64,000 nt of DNA from assembly GCA_022818135.1 (NCBI GenBank), contig JAFMSR010000007.1, forward strand, positions 11,941,507 through 12,005,506, written 5' to 3'. The notes under the pieces are model-generated. The model was not told the origin of the DNA. It worked only from the letters and a program-made list of their open reading frames with translations, and made no database searches. The number at the start of each line of letters is the position of its first letter. Position 1 is the first letter of the stretch. This DNA is from Saxidomus purpurata. Lineage: Eukaryota; Mollusca; Bivalvia; Venerida; Veneridae. The translations under genes and the position numbers were made by a program. Below are positions 29,001 to 46,893 of the stretch, piece after piece.

Positions 29001-29726
29001 ATTAGCTTGTAACTATCAAAATGTTTTTATAATAATTCTATGTTGTTAAAAGCTTTTTGTTTCGTTTAAAATACAATTAAACTTGCATATGAGTTTACAG
29101 TAAAGACTGAGTTTTCATCTTATACCAAATGAAGAAATGAATGCGACCTTATAATCTGAGCAAATTGGTTAACTGGTCAGTATGACGTCACAGAAAAGCC
29201 GAGAATTAACGAAGTCTACTGTATATTTGAATGATTTATACTTTTTTTCACATAAACTTCCAAACACATGACTCCAAATTAATCTGATATCGATGAAGCT
29301 CTCATGTATTCAAGAATCATCAGAGCCTGCGTAACTACGTTTAAAATGTAGTTCGGCTGTAACCTAGCAACTGCCATAAATATTATATCCAAGAAATAGT
29401 CAAATGGATGACCTGGACGAATACTTCAGGTTGTTGCTGCTCATAGGAATCTGAATATTTATCACTAAATTGAAGAGTTTTAGACACCTGCCAGATCTAT
29501 ACAGAAATAGATCAGGCGCCCAAATTCAATTTACTGCAGGAAGTGATAAAATTATTTCAGATTCCTGTGTGGAAGACAAAAAATCATGCGTTTCTGACAT
29601 TTACACAGTTTGGTATGAAGGCTTGAAAATAAGATTTGGCAGAGATAATAACAATGAAGAGGAAAACTTTACCTTCTCTAAAACTTGGGACTGGTCCGAA
29701 CTGAGGTCTCCAACAAACCCGCTCAT
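5009..29726 (-). CDS. SEC14L2: SEC14-like lipid-transfer protein (SEC14L2 type), 12 coding exons, 409 aa
   Basis: Cytosolic phosphoinositide/tocopherol/squalene-type lipid-transfer protein by family. Coding exons in gene order: 29673-29726, 25924-25993, 23829-23872, 22381-22537, 21671-21765, 20889-20964 (or the alternative 15331-15406), 10646-10726, 9552-9635, 8936-9042, 8191-8327, 7525-7685, 5009-5172. They sum to 1230 nt with no frame break, and all have GT-AG borders. Start MSGFVGDLSSDQ matches the vertebrate SEC14L N-terminus. CRAL-TRIO_N covers about residues 10-56 (FRENV, LLRWLRARSF). The Sec14 domain covers about 75-245 (YRTGGVFGRDKAGCPIY, LTVIYDL, PKIFP, LPACYGGT). The GOLD domain covers about 275-380 (YEFQTDGYDIGFGVF, VIRFDNTYSW). 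Human SEC14L2 is 403 aa, so the length fits. The C-terminus is acidic (DDEDEEEF). The SEC14L2, L3 and L4 subtypes cannot be separated by eye. Exon borders are inferred, not transcript-supported. Confidence 0.93.
5480..7070 (+). repeat. Tandem-cored element, 10 units of 146 or 156 bp with GACG tract and hairpin tail
   Basis: AAGGTAGAGTTATTGTTCTT recurs at 5491, 5647, 5793, 5939, 6096, 6242, 6397, 6543, 6699 and 6856. Spacing alternates between 146 and about 156 bp, depending on a ~10-bp insertion after the CGGACAA motif. The array ends in a GGAC-rich tetranucleotide tract (about 6970-7026) and a hairpin near 7044-7064 (CCCCTTCGCC / GGCGGGGGG), then ataaaaaa. It sits in the last intron of SEC14L. 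No protein is encoded. The layout resembles Helentron-associated or bivalve 'pearl'-type elements (inference). Confidence 0.75.
7196..7530. repeat. 29-bp minisatellite starting on the 5' splice site of SEC14L exon 11
   Basis: Eleven copies of a ~29-bp unit (plus strand ACGTACATATACCAGGTATG, then tcacagaat), some expanded by TA dinucleotides (7469-7494). On the minus strand each unit reads TGTGACnnACCTG|gtatat. The first unit's TGTGACTTACCTG is the last 13 coding bases of exon 11, and its gtatat is the real donor. The array therefore copies the exon end and the splice site. Confidence 0.9.
9143..9302. mobile_element. Short TIR element with GATCATGATC core
   Basis: The left end (ctcttagcctgctgg) and right end (caacaggatatgggttaa) are imperfect inverted repeats. 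The core holds TCTGATCATGATCTGCACTG. Related copies occur at 23141-23226, 24775-24850, 33947-34155, 38780-38915, 48080-48180 and 61590-61640. It lies in an intron of SEC14L. Confidence 0.55.
11770..11905 (-). mobile_element. Degenerate tRNA-derived SINE fragment
   Basis: On the minus strand it contains a decayed body like those at 50735-50907 and 55455-55602: TATGTGAGAA, then GGCAGTTTCTTACTGTATGG, then GATCTAGTGCTGGTTGTTC. The tRNA-like head is barely recognisable. Confidence 0.4.
11965..12450 (+). mobile_element. Tandem-cored element with CACCTGAG head
   Basis: Head AGAGGGCTATGATGGCCC, then tatattgctcacctgag. The core has about two units containing GTGACCTAGTTTTT and TCAAGACAAACATT. Near the tail is a (GACA)n tract at 12388-12412, then GGTGATCACAATGAGCTAAA. 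No ORF. Confidence 0.65.
13121..13163 (+). mobile_element. Isolated 3' tail of a CACCTGAG-type element
   Basis: Contains taatagctcacattgattac and tggtgctcaggtgagct, the hairpin tail of the family. The head upstream is too diverged to place. Confidence 0.45.
14418..14739. mobile_element. MITE with perfect 15-bp terminal inverted repeats
   Basis: CTATTCTAGCATAAA at 14418-14432 is exactly inverted at 14725-14739. The inside contains further small palindromes (TGACGTCATAAATATGACGT). It is inserted in the 13677-14998 element. No target-site duplication was identified. Confidence 0.7.
14756..14864. repeat. Long imperfect palindrome, GC-richer than its surroundings
   Basis: Outer arms GTTATAACACCTGCAGAAAC and GTTTCTGCAGATGTTATAAC flank inner arms GGTGCCCTCGCCC and GGGCTCGGGCACC around a TAAC loop. 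It would fold into a ~100-base hairpin. It directly abuts the MITE at 14418-14739 and may be part of the same insertion. Confidence 0.65.
15331..15406 (-). CDS. SEC14L2: SEC14L exon 6b (alternative, probably mutually exclusive copy)
   Basis: Also exactly 76 nt and phase-identical to exon 6a. The acceptor is ...attttcgacag and the donor gtatgtatta. It encodes RGQHIDQLTIIYDLKNLGVR followed by HVNKE. Against exon 6a 13 of 25 residues are identical, and most others are conservative (E/D, V/I, L/V, K/R). The frame is open throughout. Joined to exon 7 it gives ...NKE-S-VDMYLAI, where exon 6a gives ...WKP-A-VDMYLAI. Including both copies, or neither, brings a stop codon into frame, so exactly one can be used. 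It could instead be a decaying duplicate, but intact length, phase and splice sites argue against decay. Confidence 0.8.
15494..16155 (+). mobile_element. Degenerate CACCTGAG-type element
   Basis: Head tgatggtcttttaacgctca and cctgag; a tail remnant near 16110-16155 includes aatagttcacactaag and actcagctgaac. Internal units are weak. Confidence 0.4.
17395..17800 (+). repeat. Three ~150-bp tandem units
   Basis: Recurring ACTAGACTTCATACTGATGC, GCAAGTTTGATGCAAATCCA and ACAAGGGGTT. Same general build as the other tandem cores, but no clear head or tail. Confidence 0.5.
18225..19257 (+). mobile_element. Complete CACCTGAG-type tandem-cored element, ~165-bp units
   Basis: Head ACAAGAGGGCCATGATGGCC, then tatatcgctcacctgac. 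Core units repeat about every 165 bp: AAGCTCTAGGCCTTGTGGTT, GGGGTCAATTTTGAC, TCATAATTTGAACAA. The tail has a GGAC-type tract (19185-19210), then TAGCTCACTCTGGCACTTTG and TGCCAGGTGAGCTAAAA, a hairpin. Intron of SEC14L. No protein encoded. Confidence 0.75.
19375..19917. mobile_element. ~540-bp TIR element flanked by TA
   Basis: The left end TACAGTGGGGCTCACTTATA is inverted at the right end (TATAAGCATGCTCCACTGTA). TACAGTGG ends bounded by TA suggest a Tc1/mariner-type non-autonomous element. The inside is AT-rich and non-coding. Confidence 0.6.
20113..20562 (+). mobile_element. Short diverged member of the tandem-cored class
   Basis: Head ACAAGAGGCCCACAAATGCC; two ~140-bp units sharing AGCAAGTTTTGTGAAAATCT and CAGGCAACCTTCTGAGC. 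The tail is gatggatggacagac...tccagtagagctaaaa. Confidence 0.5.
20889..20964 (-). CDS. SEC14L2: SEC14L exon 6a (one of two alternative copies)
   Basis: 76-nt exon, entry phase 0, one base left over at the end. The acceptor is ...tttgtag and the donor gtattatg. It encodes QGRHIEQLTVIYDLNRVGLK followed by HTWKP. This aligns with the human SEC14L2 segment that contains TIIYDCEGLGLKHLW, a central strand and following loop of the Sec14 fold that lines the lipid pocket. It keeps the family's HxWKP ending, so it is the more conventional copy. Confidence 0.9.
23141..23226. mobile_element. Fragment of the GATCATGATC element
   Basis: AGTCTGATCATGATCTACAC followed by TTATCCAGTCAGGAAATTAT, matching the copy at 9143-9302. 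Confidence 0.45.
23229..23800 (+). mobile_element. CACCTGAG-type tandem-cored element
   Basis: Head ACAAGTGGGCAAAGATGGTC, then catatcactcacttgag. Core phrases CAAGACAAACATTCTGACCA and GTGACCTAGTTTTTGACCC. It ends at agtagagctaaaaa. It lies directly downstream of SEC14L exon 4 and its right end is 29 bp short of exon 3. Confidence 0.55.
24045..24300 (+). mobile_element. tRNA-derived SINE
   Basis: The B-box-like GGTTTGAATCC (24112-24122) is followed by the SINE body GTGTCCTTGGGCAAAGACAC and GCCTCTCTCTCGCAAGC, then an AT-rich 3' part. The same body occurs at 48885-49135. A short (TATGT)n stretch follows near 24375-24397. Confidence 0.6.
24775..24850. mobile_element. Fragment of the GATCATGATC element
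   Basis: GTGCAGTCTGATCATGATCT followed by the terminal type CTAACAGAGTAAGAGTTAAA. Confidence 0.45.
26693..28083. repeat. 1.4-kb minisatellite, 16-18 bp GATATC-rich unit
   Basis: Roughly 80 copies of ATCAACTGTAAGGGAT with variants: ATCATCTGTAAGGGAT, an inserted AT (GGGATATATC), and AAGGAAT. Most units contain the palindrome GATATC or ATATC. The edges and 27040-27115 are more irregular. It lies in intron 1 of SEC14L. Confidence 0.95.
28620..28950 (+). repeat. Two ~165-bp units of a tandem-cored element
   Basis: CCTGGGGTGATTTTGCTGG and CCTGGGGTTATTTGGCTGG start homologous units that share AAGTTTGGTGAAGA and GAATGAAAACT. The right end is GCCCACCCGCCACGGGTGTA. Intron 1 of SEC14L. Confidence 0.5.
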
Positions 29727-30075
29727 TCTGTTCCGGTTAATATAACATCTAGGTACTGTACATCACCATGCCTTCTCACATATATGAAATATCAAACAAA
29801 CGTACATGTATATCGGTCAGCCTTATTGTTTCATTTTCTATGAAACTGGCACTGAAACCATCATAATATTTTGCTTATCGATACGACATTATTTAGTGCC
29901 CTTTGATCTACCGGTGTCGATAAAAACTGGTTTTGTCGGTCCGAGATGGTGCGGGATGGAAACATAAACAGCTGTGCTGCTTGACTTGTCAAATGCAAAA
30001 AAACCTGTGTAAATTAGGCCAAATCTTGTAATTCTACCCGTGATTTATATATAGATGGTGTGAGATAGTTGACTA
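29727..30075. promoter_or_regulatory. Probable divergent promoter shared by SEC14L (-) and serine racemase-like gene (+)
   Basis: Only 349 bp separate the two start codons, and no other gene or recognisable repeat lies between them. A TATA-like run (tttatatatag, about 30043-30053) sits about 25-30 bp before the first racemase ATG. If it is used, transcription would begin close to that ATG, favouring the second in-frame ATG at 30100. Bidirectionality is inferred from spacing alone. Confidence 0.5.
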
Positions 30076-39137
<9,062 letters not shown>

Positions 39138-39247
39138 AAATAGCCAATGGAGAGAGAAAGAAATACATAATCAGACGGAAGTCCTGGCTGTTACAATGGA
39201 TTACCCCAGATCTGGTGCTATACATGTATACATATGACTGGTGTTAT

Positions 39248-39253
39248 AATAAA
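39248..39253 (+). promoter_or_regulatory. Candidate polyadenylation signal of the serine racemase-like gene
   Basis: AATAAA lies 111 nt after the stop codon, a normal distance for a short 3' UTR. No transcript evidence is available. Confidence 0.45.
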
Positions 39254-39259
39254 CAGAAT

Positions 39260-40585
39260 GTATATTACTTAAATAATTAATTCCAACTAGATTATCTACA
39301 TAACACACAAGTATTTCTGTAGCATAAATTAATGTAGCATATGATATACCTTCAGTAAATCAAGTACAATGGGAATCTCCACAATTAAAGGGCATTACTG
39401 TGGTATGAATACATGTGAAATGTGCTTTCCTTGATAAACTATAGATAGGCTGTGCAATCAAACAAGATTATCTACAAATTAAGGGCATTTTAAGTGCATA
39501 AAGAGACAGTTGTGTTCATTGAATTTATGTTTGCTCACTTAAATAGATTAGATATGTAGCAAGTTCATGCACTTATTTATAAGAGATGTTTTCCTTCTAC
39601 CAGCACTCTTGTCGGGGGGGGGGTGACAGCTTCCTTTTTACTTAATAGTTCAGTTTTAAATCCTTAACGTAATATTTTCCCAGAAATCATACCAATATCC
39701 CTGTATCTAAATGTGTTAATATTCATATTGAGCACAATAGAACTGCAATACACTGTAATATATTTGTACAGAGATAATTATTTATTAAAATAGGGCTTTG
39801 ATTTAATACTGGGACAGAGATTTGTTAAAGCAAATGGAAGATCATGATTTCTTCTATCTGTTTTTAGGGCATTACTTATCATGTTACCTGTTTAAGGGTG
39901 AATTGTAAGGATTGTTGGCTGTCGGTCAGCTGTCCATCCCTCATTATGTCAGATCAGATCAATAACACCAATGATATCATGTAAATTGTGTTATATTTTC
40001 ATTATCACCCCTAGAGACTGCATTTCTTAAGCAGCCTTAACAATGTATAAAAGATTGGGCAATGATGATTACAATTCAGCTAGGAGTTACTGCCCTTGAT
40101 TTTGGAAACAAAAAATCCTATAAGTGCACTAGTTTCCTTATTGTTTGGCAATAACTAAACTTTAGAAGTATTATGTATGTATAAAACGTTTTGTTGGGTT
40201 TAATTATAGCAGAAATATGACCAATGAGACAAGAGTAAATGGTTGGGAAGACGTTTTATTTTCAAGGAAGTGTAGCTTGTATTATACTTAGATCTTTATT
40301 TTTGACATAAATAATACAGATATGGTTTTGACTAAAGTGAACAAATAAGGCCATCATGGCCCTGTTGTTAACATTCACTTCTTGTGTTCTAATTTTAGTA
40401 TTAAGGGCAGTTCTGTTCTATGTCATAGAGTTAAGCAGTTTGTCCACAATATCATGGTGAAGTAGCATCACACACAACATGGACAGTGTACTTGGAATTA
40501 GAAGCAAGTCAAACTTACATGTATTTCAATATTTTTACTCTTTCTTTCACTTTGATAGCCAGGTGGAAGTACAATAGAAAGGCAG
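39260..40585. other. 3' flank of the racemase-like gene, nothing recognised
   Basis: AT-rich, no splice-bounded open frame or RNA gene recognised; a short G run is at 39616-39624. Confidence 0.35.
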
Positions 40586-40586
40586 T

Positions 40587-41480
40587 ATTATTAGCTCACC
40601 TGGCTTTGCCAGTATGAGCTTTTCAAATGGATGATTGTCCGTCGTCCGTCGTCTACCAACATTTTGATTCAAACAACATCTTCTCTGAAACCACTGGGCC
40701 AATATTGATGAAACTATGCAGGGATGTTCCTTGCATGAAGCTCTACCAATTGTTCAAAGAATTTATTTCCATGCAGAACTCTGGTTTCTATGGGAACAAA
40801 AAGGAAAAACTTTAAAAATCTCCTTTTCTAAAACCACAAGGCCTAGAGCTTAGATATTTAGCATGTAGCATTGTCTAGTGGAGCTCTACTAAGATTGTTC
40901 AAATTATGACCCCCAGGTCAAAATTGTCCCCACCCAGGGGGTCACTTAGTTTGACATAGGCTTATGTAGGAAAAACTTTAAAAATATTCTTCTCTGAAAC
41001 CACAAGGCCTAGAGCTTAGATATTTAGCATGTAGCATTGTCTAGTGGAGCTCTACTAAGATTGTTCAAATTATGACCCCCAGGTCAAAATTGACCCCACC
41101 AAGGGGGTCACTTAGTTTTACATAGGCTTATGTAGGAAAAAACTTTAAAAATCTTTTTCTCTTAAACTACAAGGCCTAAAACTTAGATATTTAGCATGTA
41201 GCATTGCATTGTGAACCTTTACCAAGATTGTTCAAATTATGACCCCCAGGTGAAAATTAACCTTTCCCTTGAGGCGGGGTCACTTGATTTCACATAGGCT
41301 TATATAGGGAAAACTTCAAAAAAACACAAGGCCCACAAGCAGAGCTTAGATATTTGGAATGTTAATAAGCATTGTGTAGTGGACATCTACAAATTATGTT
41401 AAATTCATTACCTCTTGTATTATTTGCAATAATTGATATACAGTTGAGCGATATATGGCCATCTTGGCCCTCTTGTTGTT
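40587..41480 (-). mobile_element. CACCTGAG-type tandem-cored element, inverted
   Basis: Reads from the right: head near 41440-41480 (GATATATGGCCATCTTGGCC on plus). Core units repeat CAAGGCCTAGAGCTTAGATA and AATTATGACCCCCAGGTCAA. The tail at 40587-40660 is TTAGCTCACCTGGCTTTGCC then cgtcgtccgtcgtc. Same subfamily as 18225-19257, opposite direction. Confidence 0.7.
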
Positions 41481-41714
41481 TAAAGAATTAGTTTTATTCT
41501 GTTATACATATGTACAAAATTTATGAATCTATTATTTTGTTCTATTTTCTGTGAGATCAAGACAATTTTGTGAGAAATCCAATATATTTGTAAGAAATCC
41601 AAAGCAATCAAAATTTATAATTTATTGACATGTTTTGTTATATGGAATTACATAGTTTGTATTAAACAGGTATATATAATAAAAAGAAAATCTTACAATT
41701 TTCCTGATAATTAT

Positions 41715-43058
41715 TATACCCCTCTATAGAAAATGATATGTCTGTCTGTCTTCTGTCCACACTTTACCTTGTGTATGCAACAGAGGCTGCATTTTTTCAC
41801 TGGATTTTCATGAAACTTGGTAAGTATGACTACCTTGATAAAATCAAGATCGAGTTCGAATATGGGTCATCTGGGGTCAAAAACTAGGTCACAGGATCGG
41901 TCAAATCATAAAAAAACCTGTAACTTGGTCAGTATGATTGCCTTTATAAAATCTAGAATGAGTTCGAACATGGGTCATCTGGGGTCAAAAACTAGGTCAC
42001 AGGATCGGTCAAATCATAAAAAAACCTTGTGTATGCAATAGAGGTTGCATTTTTCATTGGGTTTTCATGTAACTTGGTCAGTATGATTGCCTTTATAAAA
42101 TCTAGAACGAGTTCGAACATGGGTCATCTGGGGTCAAAAACTAGGTCACCCGGTCAAATCATAGAAAAACCTTGTGTATGCAATAGAGGTTGCATTTTTC
42201 ATTCGATCTTCATGAAACAGGGTCAGTATGATTGTCTTGATGAAATATAGGTCAAGTTCGAAAATGGATTGTCTAGGATCAAAAATTAGGTCACGGGGAC
42301 AAATCATAGAAAAATCTTGTGTATGCTATGGAGGTTGCATTTTCATTGGACCTTTATGAAACTTGGTCAGTATAATTGTCTTGATACATTCAAGGTGGAG
42401 TTAGAACATGGGTTATCTAGGGTCAAAAACTAGGTCACCCAGTCAAATCCTAGAAAAACCTTTTGTATGCAACAGAGGTACTTTTCATTGGATTTTCATG
42501 AAATATGGTCAGTATGATTACCTTGATAAAATCTAGGTCGAGTTTGAACAAGGGTCATCTAGAGTCAAAAACTAGGTCACCAGGTCAAGTCATAGAAGAA
42601 CATTGTATATGCTATGGAGGTTGCATTGTTCTCTGGATCTTCATGAAACTCGGTCAGTATGACTACCTTGATGAAATCTAGGTCGAGAGCGAAAATGGGT
42701 CATCTAGGGTAAAAAAACTAGGTCACGGGGTCAAATCATAGAAAAACCTTGTGTATGCAATAGAGGTTGCATTTTTTATTGGATCTTCATGAAACTTGAT
42801 CAGTATGATTGCCTTGATAACATTTAAGTTGAGTATGAATATAGGTAATCTGAGGTCAAAACTAGATCACCCGGTTAAAAACCTTGTGTATGCCATACAG
42901 GTGACATTTACAACCAAATCATCATGTAAATTGGTCAAGATGTTTGCCTTGTCAAGGTCAAACAGAATGTTTGTGTTTATGATATATAGTTTAGGATTGA
43001 AGTTTGGTCACATAAGTCACAGGTGGGCGATTAAGGGCCGTGTTGGCCCTCCTGTTTT
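41715..43058 (-). mobile_element. CACCTGAG-type tandem-cored element, inverted, about 8 units of ~143 bp
   Basis: Repeats of CTTGTGTATGCAATAGAGGT, TTCATGAAACTTGGTCAGTA and AAAACTAGGTCAC. The head at 43020-43058 reads CAGGTGGGCGATTAAGGGCC then gtgttggccct on plus. The left end is at atacccctctatag near 41718. Confidence 0.7.
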
Positions 43059-43549
43059 GTTTTTTTGTTTGGTCTGCCTTATCTCCTGTCTACGCCCTCT
43101 CACTTTCCCTTCCCCTCTCTGAAACCTCCGCCCGCCCTAGCCTTCGGCTATTCGTTCTCACGTACTCTTCGCCGAACATGGCTGAATATTCTTTTTCTAC
43201 TCTGATTTTCACTTTTCACCTACATTTCACCTGCATTCCAATTATTACTTTCTCTTTTTTCCGTTTGAGCGTTTATTGTCATGGGATAGATTTTTCTCAT
43301 GGTACTCTACGGTACTCTTTCACAATTTACATAGCTATTACTAGGCTATTACACTGTATACACCGGACACGCCAGTTTATGCCCTTAGAATTTCCGTTTA
43401 CCAGCATTCCTACTTTCGGACTTTGTTAGCAGAGACAGGACGGTACTTATGGAGAAAAACTTTGAAATTTGACTAGGCAGTTTTTGTCGAAATATAATGA
43501 GAAATGACCAATGATAGACGAGAAATGAAATGAAGTGGAGAGTCCAGCT

Positions 43550-43621
43550 TCCGGCAGAGTTTGAACCCACGACCTTCAGCCTTTGCGCCAAGTGCTCTAA
43601 CCACTGAGCTATAGAGGACCC
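43550..43621 (-). mobile_element. tRNA-like sequence, probably a SINE head or tRNA pseudogene
   Basis: On the minus strand: TATAGCTCAGTGGTTAGAGC (D-arm/A-box) and GTGGGTTCAAAC (B-box). The anticodon and T stems do not pair properly, so a working tRNA is unlikely. Confidence 0.55.
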
Positions 43622-43639
43622 GGTCGGATTATAAACAGT

Positions 43640-44330
43640 TTAATTATGATAACAATATTGGTCATAATTGTCCACCTTACCCAGTTTTTATGACTCTGGA
43701 ATAAACTGCTTCCTTTTGATTGTGTATCATATTTAACCTTTCATTCTTTGTAATACATTTATACGGGTTTTGCTCACAAGCTTGCAGAATGGTGCTATTC
43801 TTTTCAGAGTTGAATGCCAATGATTAAACCTTGGCATACAATGTAAATTTAGCTTAATTTCATGAAGAAAATATAAATTAAATTCATTTTGGTTAACTAT
43901 TGAAATTTTGTATTCCTGTCTAAAAAACTATGCAAATAACATGCAGATAACCTGTTAACAAATAAGAGATAACATGTAAACAGGTTTTCACCAGTGGTTG
44001 AAAATAAAATTCACCTGATTTATTCAGATTGTGTTATCTCGTTGCTTTCAGAGTTATCTGAAATCCAAGACTTGTTAGATATAAAGTTGTGCTAAATGAC
44101 CTGGCCCAAGTGGTTAACAATATCAAAGGTACTTTTTATATGTGAATGGATAATTTACAACACTAGCCTAGTTTCTTATCTTTTTAAAGTGGGTGATAGC
44201 ATTGCTTCAAAGGGCTTACAAACAAATAGTTGTTTCATGAAACATATCTCCGGAATTTAAAGACATTACAAATGTCTTGCACAACTTTTTGTGTTATCAA
44301 AGTTTATCTACAGCAGTGCCAAACTTAAAC
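43640..44330. other. AT-rich intergenic DNA, nothing recognised
   Basis: No exon-like frame, RNA gene or repeat recognised. Confidence 0.3.
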
Positions 44331-44334
44331 AAGA

Positions 44335-45390
44335 GCACCGCCTGCGGATGCCTGACGCTCGACTGATTTCATCCTTCTAAGTTCATTTATCACCATTTTT
44401 TAAGTAACAGTGTCCTTGACCTTGGCCCCAGAACACAATCCCACAAAAGGTTTTCATAATAATAACTAGACACTAAGTTTGGTCACAATAATTCAACTGC
44501 AACTAAAGATGTTGTTTTTCCCCCCATTTTTCTATTTTTAGAAAAAAAACCTGGACTTTAAGCCCATGAGCCCCAAACACAATCCAATTTAATTAAAAAC
44601 TCTTTATTCATATGTATTACACATTTAATAATTTAAAGTTACATTATGTCAATTGTAACTAAAAATATTGAACATATTACTGTTTTTTTTCTATTTTTAG
44701 TTAGTGACCTTGACAATGACCACAGGAACCCCAAAACCCAGCCCTATCTTCTTAAATACTTACTACATGTACAAACAAAGGTTGGTTACATTATGTCAAC
44801 TGTAACTCAAGATATTGAATATAATACAGTTGTCCTATTTTTAGTAACAGTGACCTTCACACCAGGAGCCCTAAAATACAATCCAATTAAAGATATTCAT
44901 AAATATTTCTTATACACTAAGTTTGGTTGCATTATGTTGACTGCTACAAATATTGTGTGTGTGAAACTTTCTAAGTTTAGAAGGGGCAATAATCCAGCCA
45001 AATACATTACAGGGTTATGTAACTTGTAAAATTCTTCATTTATACTATTGTACATTTGATAGTGAACAGGTATTCCAAGTTTGAAAGTGATAGCTTTGAT
45101 AGTTTGCATGTAAGTGACCCAAGCACAAAACTTTAAAAAATCAGACTTGAAGCTAAAAATTACAAAGTCCAAAAATACTAAATATCCCCTACCCTCCCCC
45201 TCCCCTTCCAAATGTATGACTCAAAAACCCATTTGATATGTTGAAGTGCATTATCCATTTATTGTCTGTGAAAAAATTTGAAATCAATCTAACAAAAATT
45301 GAAGAAGCTATGTCCAATTCTCAAAATCAACTAAAATCCATCAAAATTCATGTTTTTACCAAAAAAAACAGGTGAGACTCAGCATCTTTA
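44335..45390 (+). repeat. Diverged tandem-cored element related to 3755-4862
   Basis: Head ACAAGAGCACCGCCTGCGGA then tgcctgacgctcgactg. Units contain GTAACAGTG(T/A)CCTT, TTTTTCTATTTTTAG and CTAAGTTTGGT. Later units differ and share AAGTTTGAAAGTGATAGCTT. The tail is not clear. Confidence 0.5.
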
Positions 45391-45564
45391 GGGTACAATG
45401 TGAAGAAGGGTATTAGATGAACAAGTTCCCCAAGTTTCAAAGTGATAGCTTTGATAGTTTCCATGTAAGTGACCTAAACACAAAACTTAACCAACGCCTC
45501 CGACGACGACAATCGAGTGACGACAATAGCTCGTCATTTTTTTCAAAAATCAGACGCGCTAAAA

Positions 45565-45905
45565 ATAATAGGGTCATGGTGGCCCTATATTGCTCACCTG
45601 AGTACACAAAAACCCAAACCTCAAACATCTTTGTCCTATATTAGCCTATGTAAAACTAAGTGACCCCCCGTGCGGTGTCAATTTTGATCCGGGGGTCATA
45701 ATTTGAACAATCTTGGTAGAGGTCCATTAGCCAATGCTACATGCCAAAAAATCTAAGCTATAGGCCTTGTGGTTTCAGAGAAGAATGTTTTAAAAAGTTT
45801 TTCCTATGTAAGTCTGTCAATTTTGATCCGGGGGTCATAATTTGAACAATCTCGGTAGTGGTCAATTAGCCAATGCTACATGCCAAATACCTGTTTACCT
45901 GAAAT
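45565..45905 (+). mobile_element. Truncated CACCTGAG-type element
   Basis: Head ATAGGGTCATGGTGGCCCTA then tattgctcacctgag. Two core units of the 18225-19257 subfamily follow, then it stops without a tail. The preceding 45490-45560 (CCGACGACGACAATCGAG) looks like the tail of another element. Confidence 0.55.
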
Positions 45906-46022
45906 AAAATTAATCACAAAAACAACTAAGTGGGTATATGCAGTCAAATGATAAGTAGAACTATCACTGAAGGTAATGAATACCACCATACACCACTTGC
46001 ATAAAGTACATGAACCTTCATG

Positions 46023-46215
46023 TAATACAGTAAACTCCGTGTAAAACGAACTCCCTGGTACCATTAAAATGTGTTCTTTATATCCGGAGTTTTTTGTTAT
46101 ACCCGTATAACATTTTCATATAGAATAAAGAAAATAAATCGGGCAGAGAAAATGTGTTCCTTATATCCAGATTTTCGCTATATCCGGAGTCGTTATAAAC
46201 GGAGTTGAATGTATT
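46023..46215. mobile_element. ~190-bp TA-flanked MITE
   Basis: TACAGTAAACTCCGTGTAAA at the left and GTTATAAACGGAGTTGAATG then ta at the right are inverted. Inner copies of TATATCCGGAGT/TATATCCAGA lie between. Confidence 0.55.
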
Positions 46216-46319
46216 GTGATTATATTTTAACACACCTAGGCTAGGTACCGATCACTCCTGCGAAGTTTCATTTAATTATGGCAAAGGGTTTAGAAAATAA
46301 AGCTCGCACAAAAATCTCT

Positions 46320-46760
46320 ATGTACACTGAATTGACAAAAACAAGATGGGTGTTCAGTAGAGCACTTGTGTCGCTCTCAATAACCAATAATTTTCTGACA
46401 AAATCCAAGTACAAGAAGGGTCATAACTCTGTCAAATATGACATTGACCTACACAACTTGGCGGTATCACGGCCCTTTTGTCATAAACAATGCAATTTGA
46501 GAGTTTAATGAATGGTAAAGTTATAGGCAACGTTATGCTTTTGTGACAAAAGGGTCATAACTCTGTCAAATATGAACTTGACCTACAAAGCATCACGACC
46601 TTTTTGTCATAAGCAATACAATTTGAAAGTTTGATCAAGAAATCTCAAGAATTGTCAAAGTTATAGCCAATGTTAAGTTTTTGTGACGGACGGACAGACG
46701 GACGGACAGACAAAGCGATCCATATGTACCGCCTTTTCTCCGAAGGGGTGACAAAAAAAA
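46320..46760 (+). mobile_element. Tandem-cored element with GACG tract and hairpin tail
   Basis: Head TGGGTGTTCAGTAGAGCACT. Two units share GGGTCATAACTCTGTCAAAT and TTTTGTCATAA(A/G)CAATAC. The tail has GACGGACGGACAGACGGACG, then CCGCCTTTTCTCCGAAGGGG, then tgacaaaaaa. The same family lies inverted at 62150-62592. Confidence 0.65.
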
Positions 46761-46893
46761 AACACAGAAATTTAACCATTTATAATTGTTCTTTTTTATG
46801 ATATTGTACGATACGCAATTCCTCATTATTTCGAGGAGTCTTCCGCCAAACAAATAACATAAAAATAGAACAATACGAGACTTAAACAGAACA

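Noticed and set aside
29470..29745. 91-codon plus-strand open frame between the two genes
   Set aside because: It is antisense to SEC14L exon 1 (29673-29726) and has no match to a family; the minus-strand exon is supported by conservation.
43040..43429. 129-codon plus-strand open frame rich in Ser, Phe and Leu
   Set aside because: Begins in the head of the inverted element ending at 43058, pyrimidine-rich composition, no motif or splice support.
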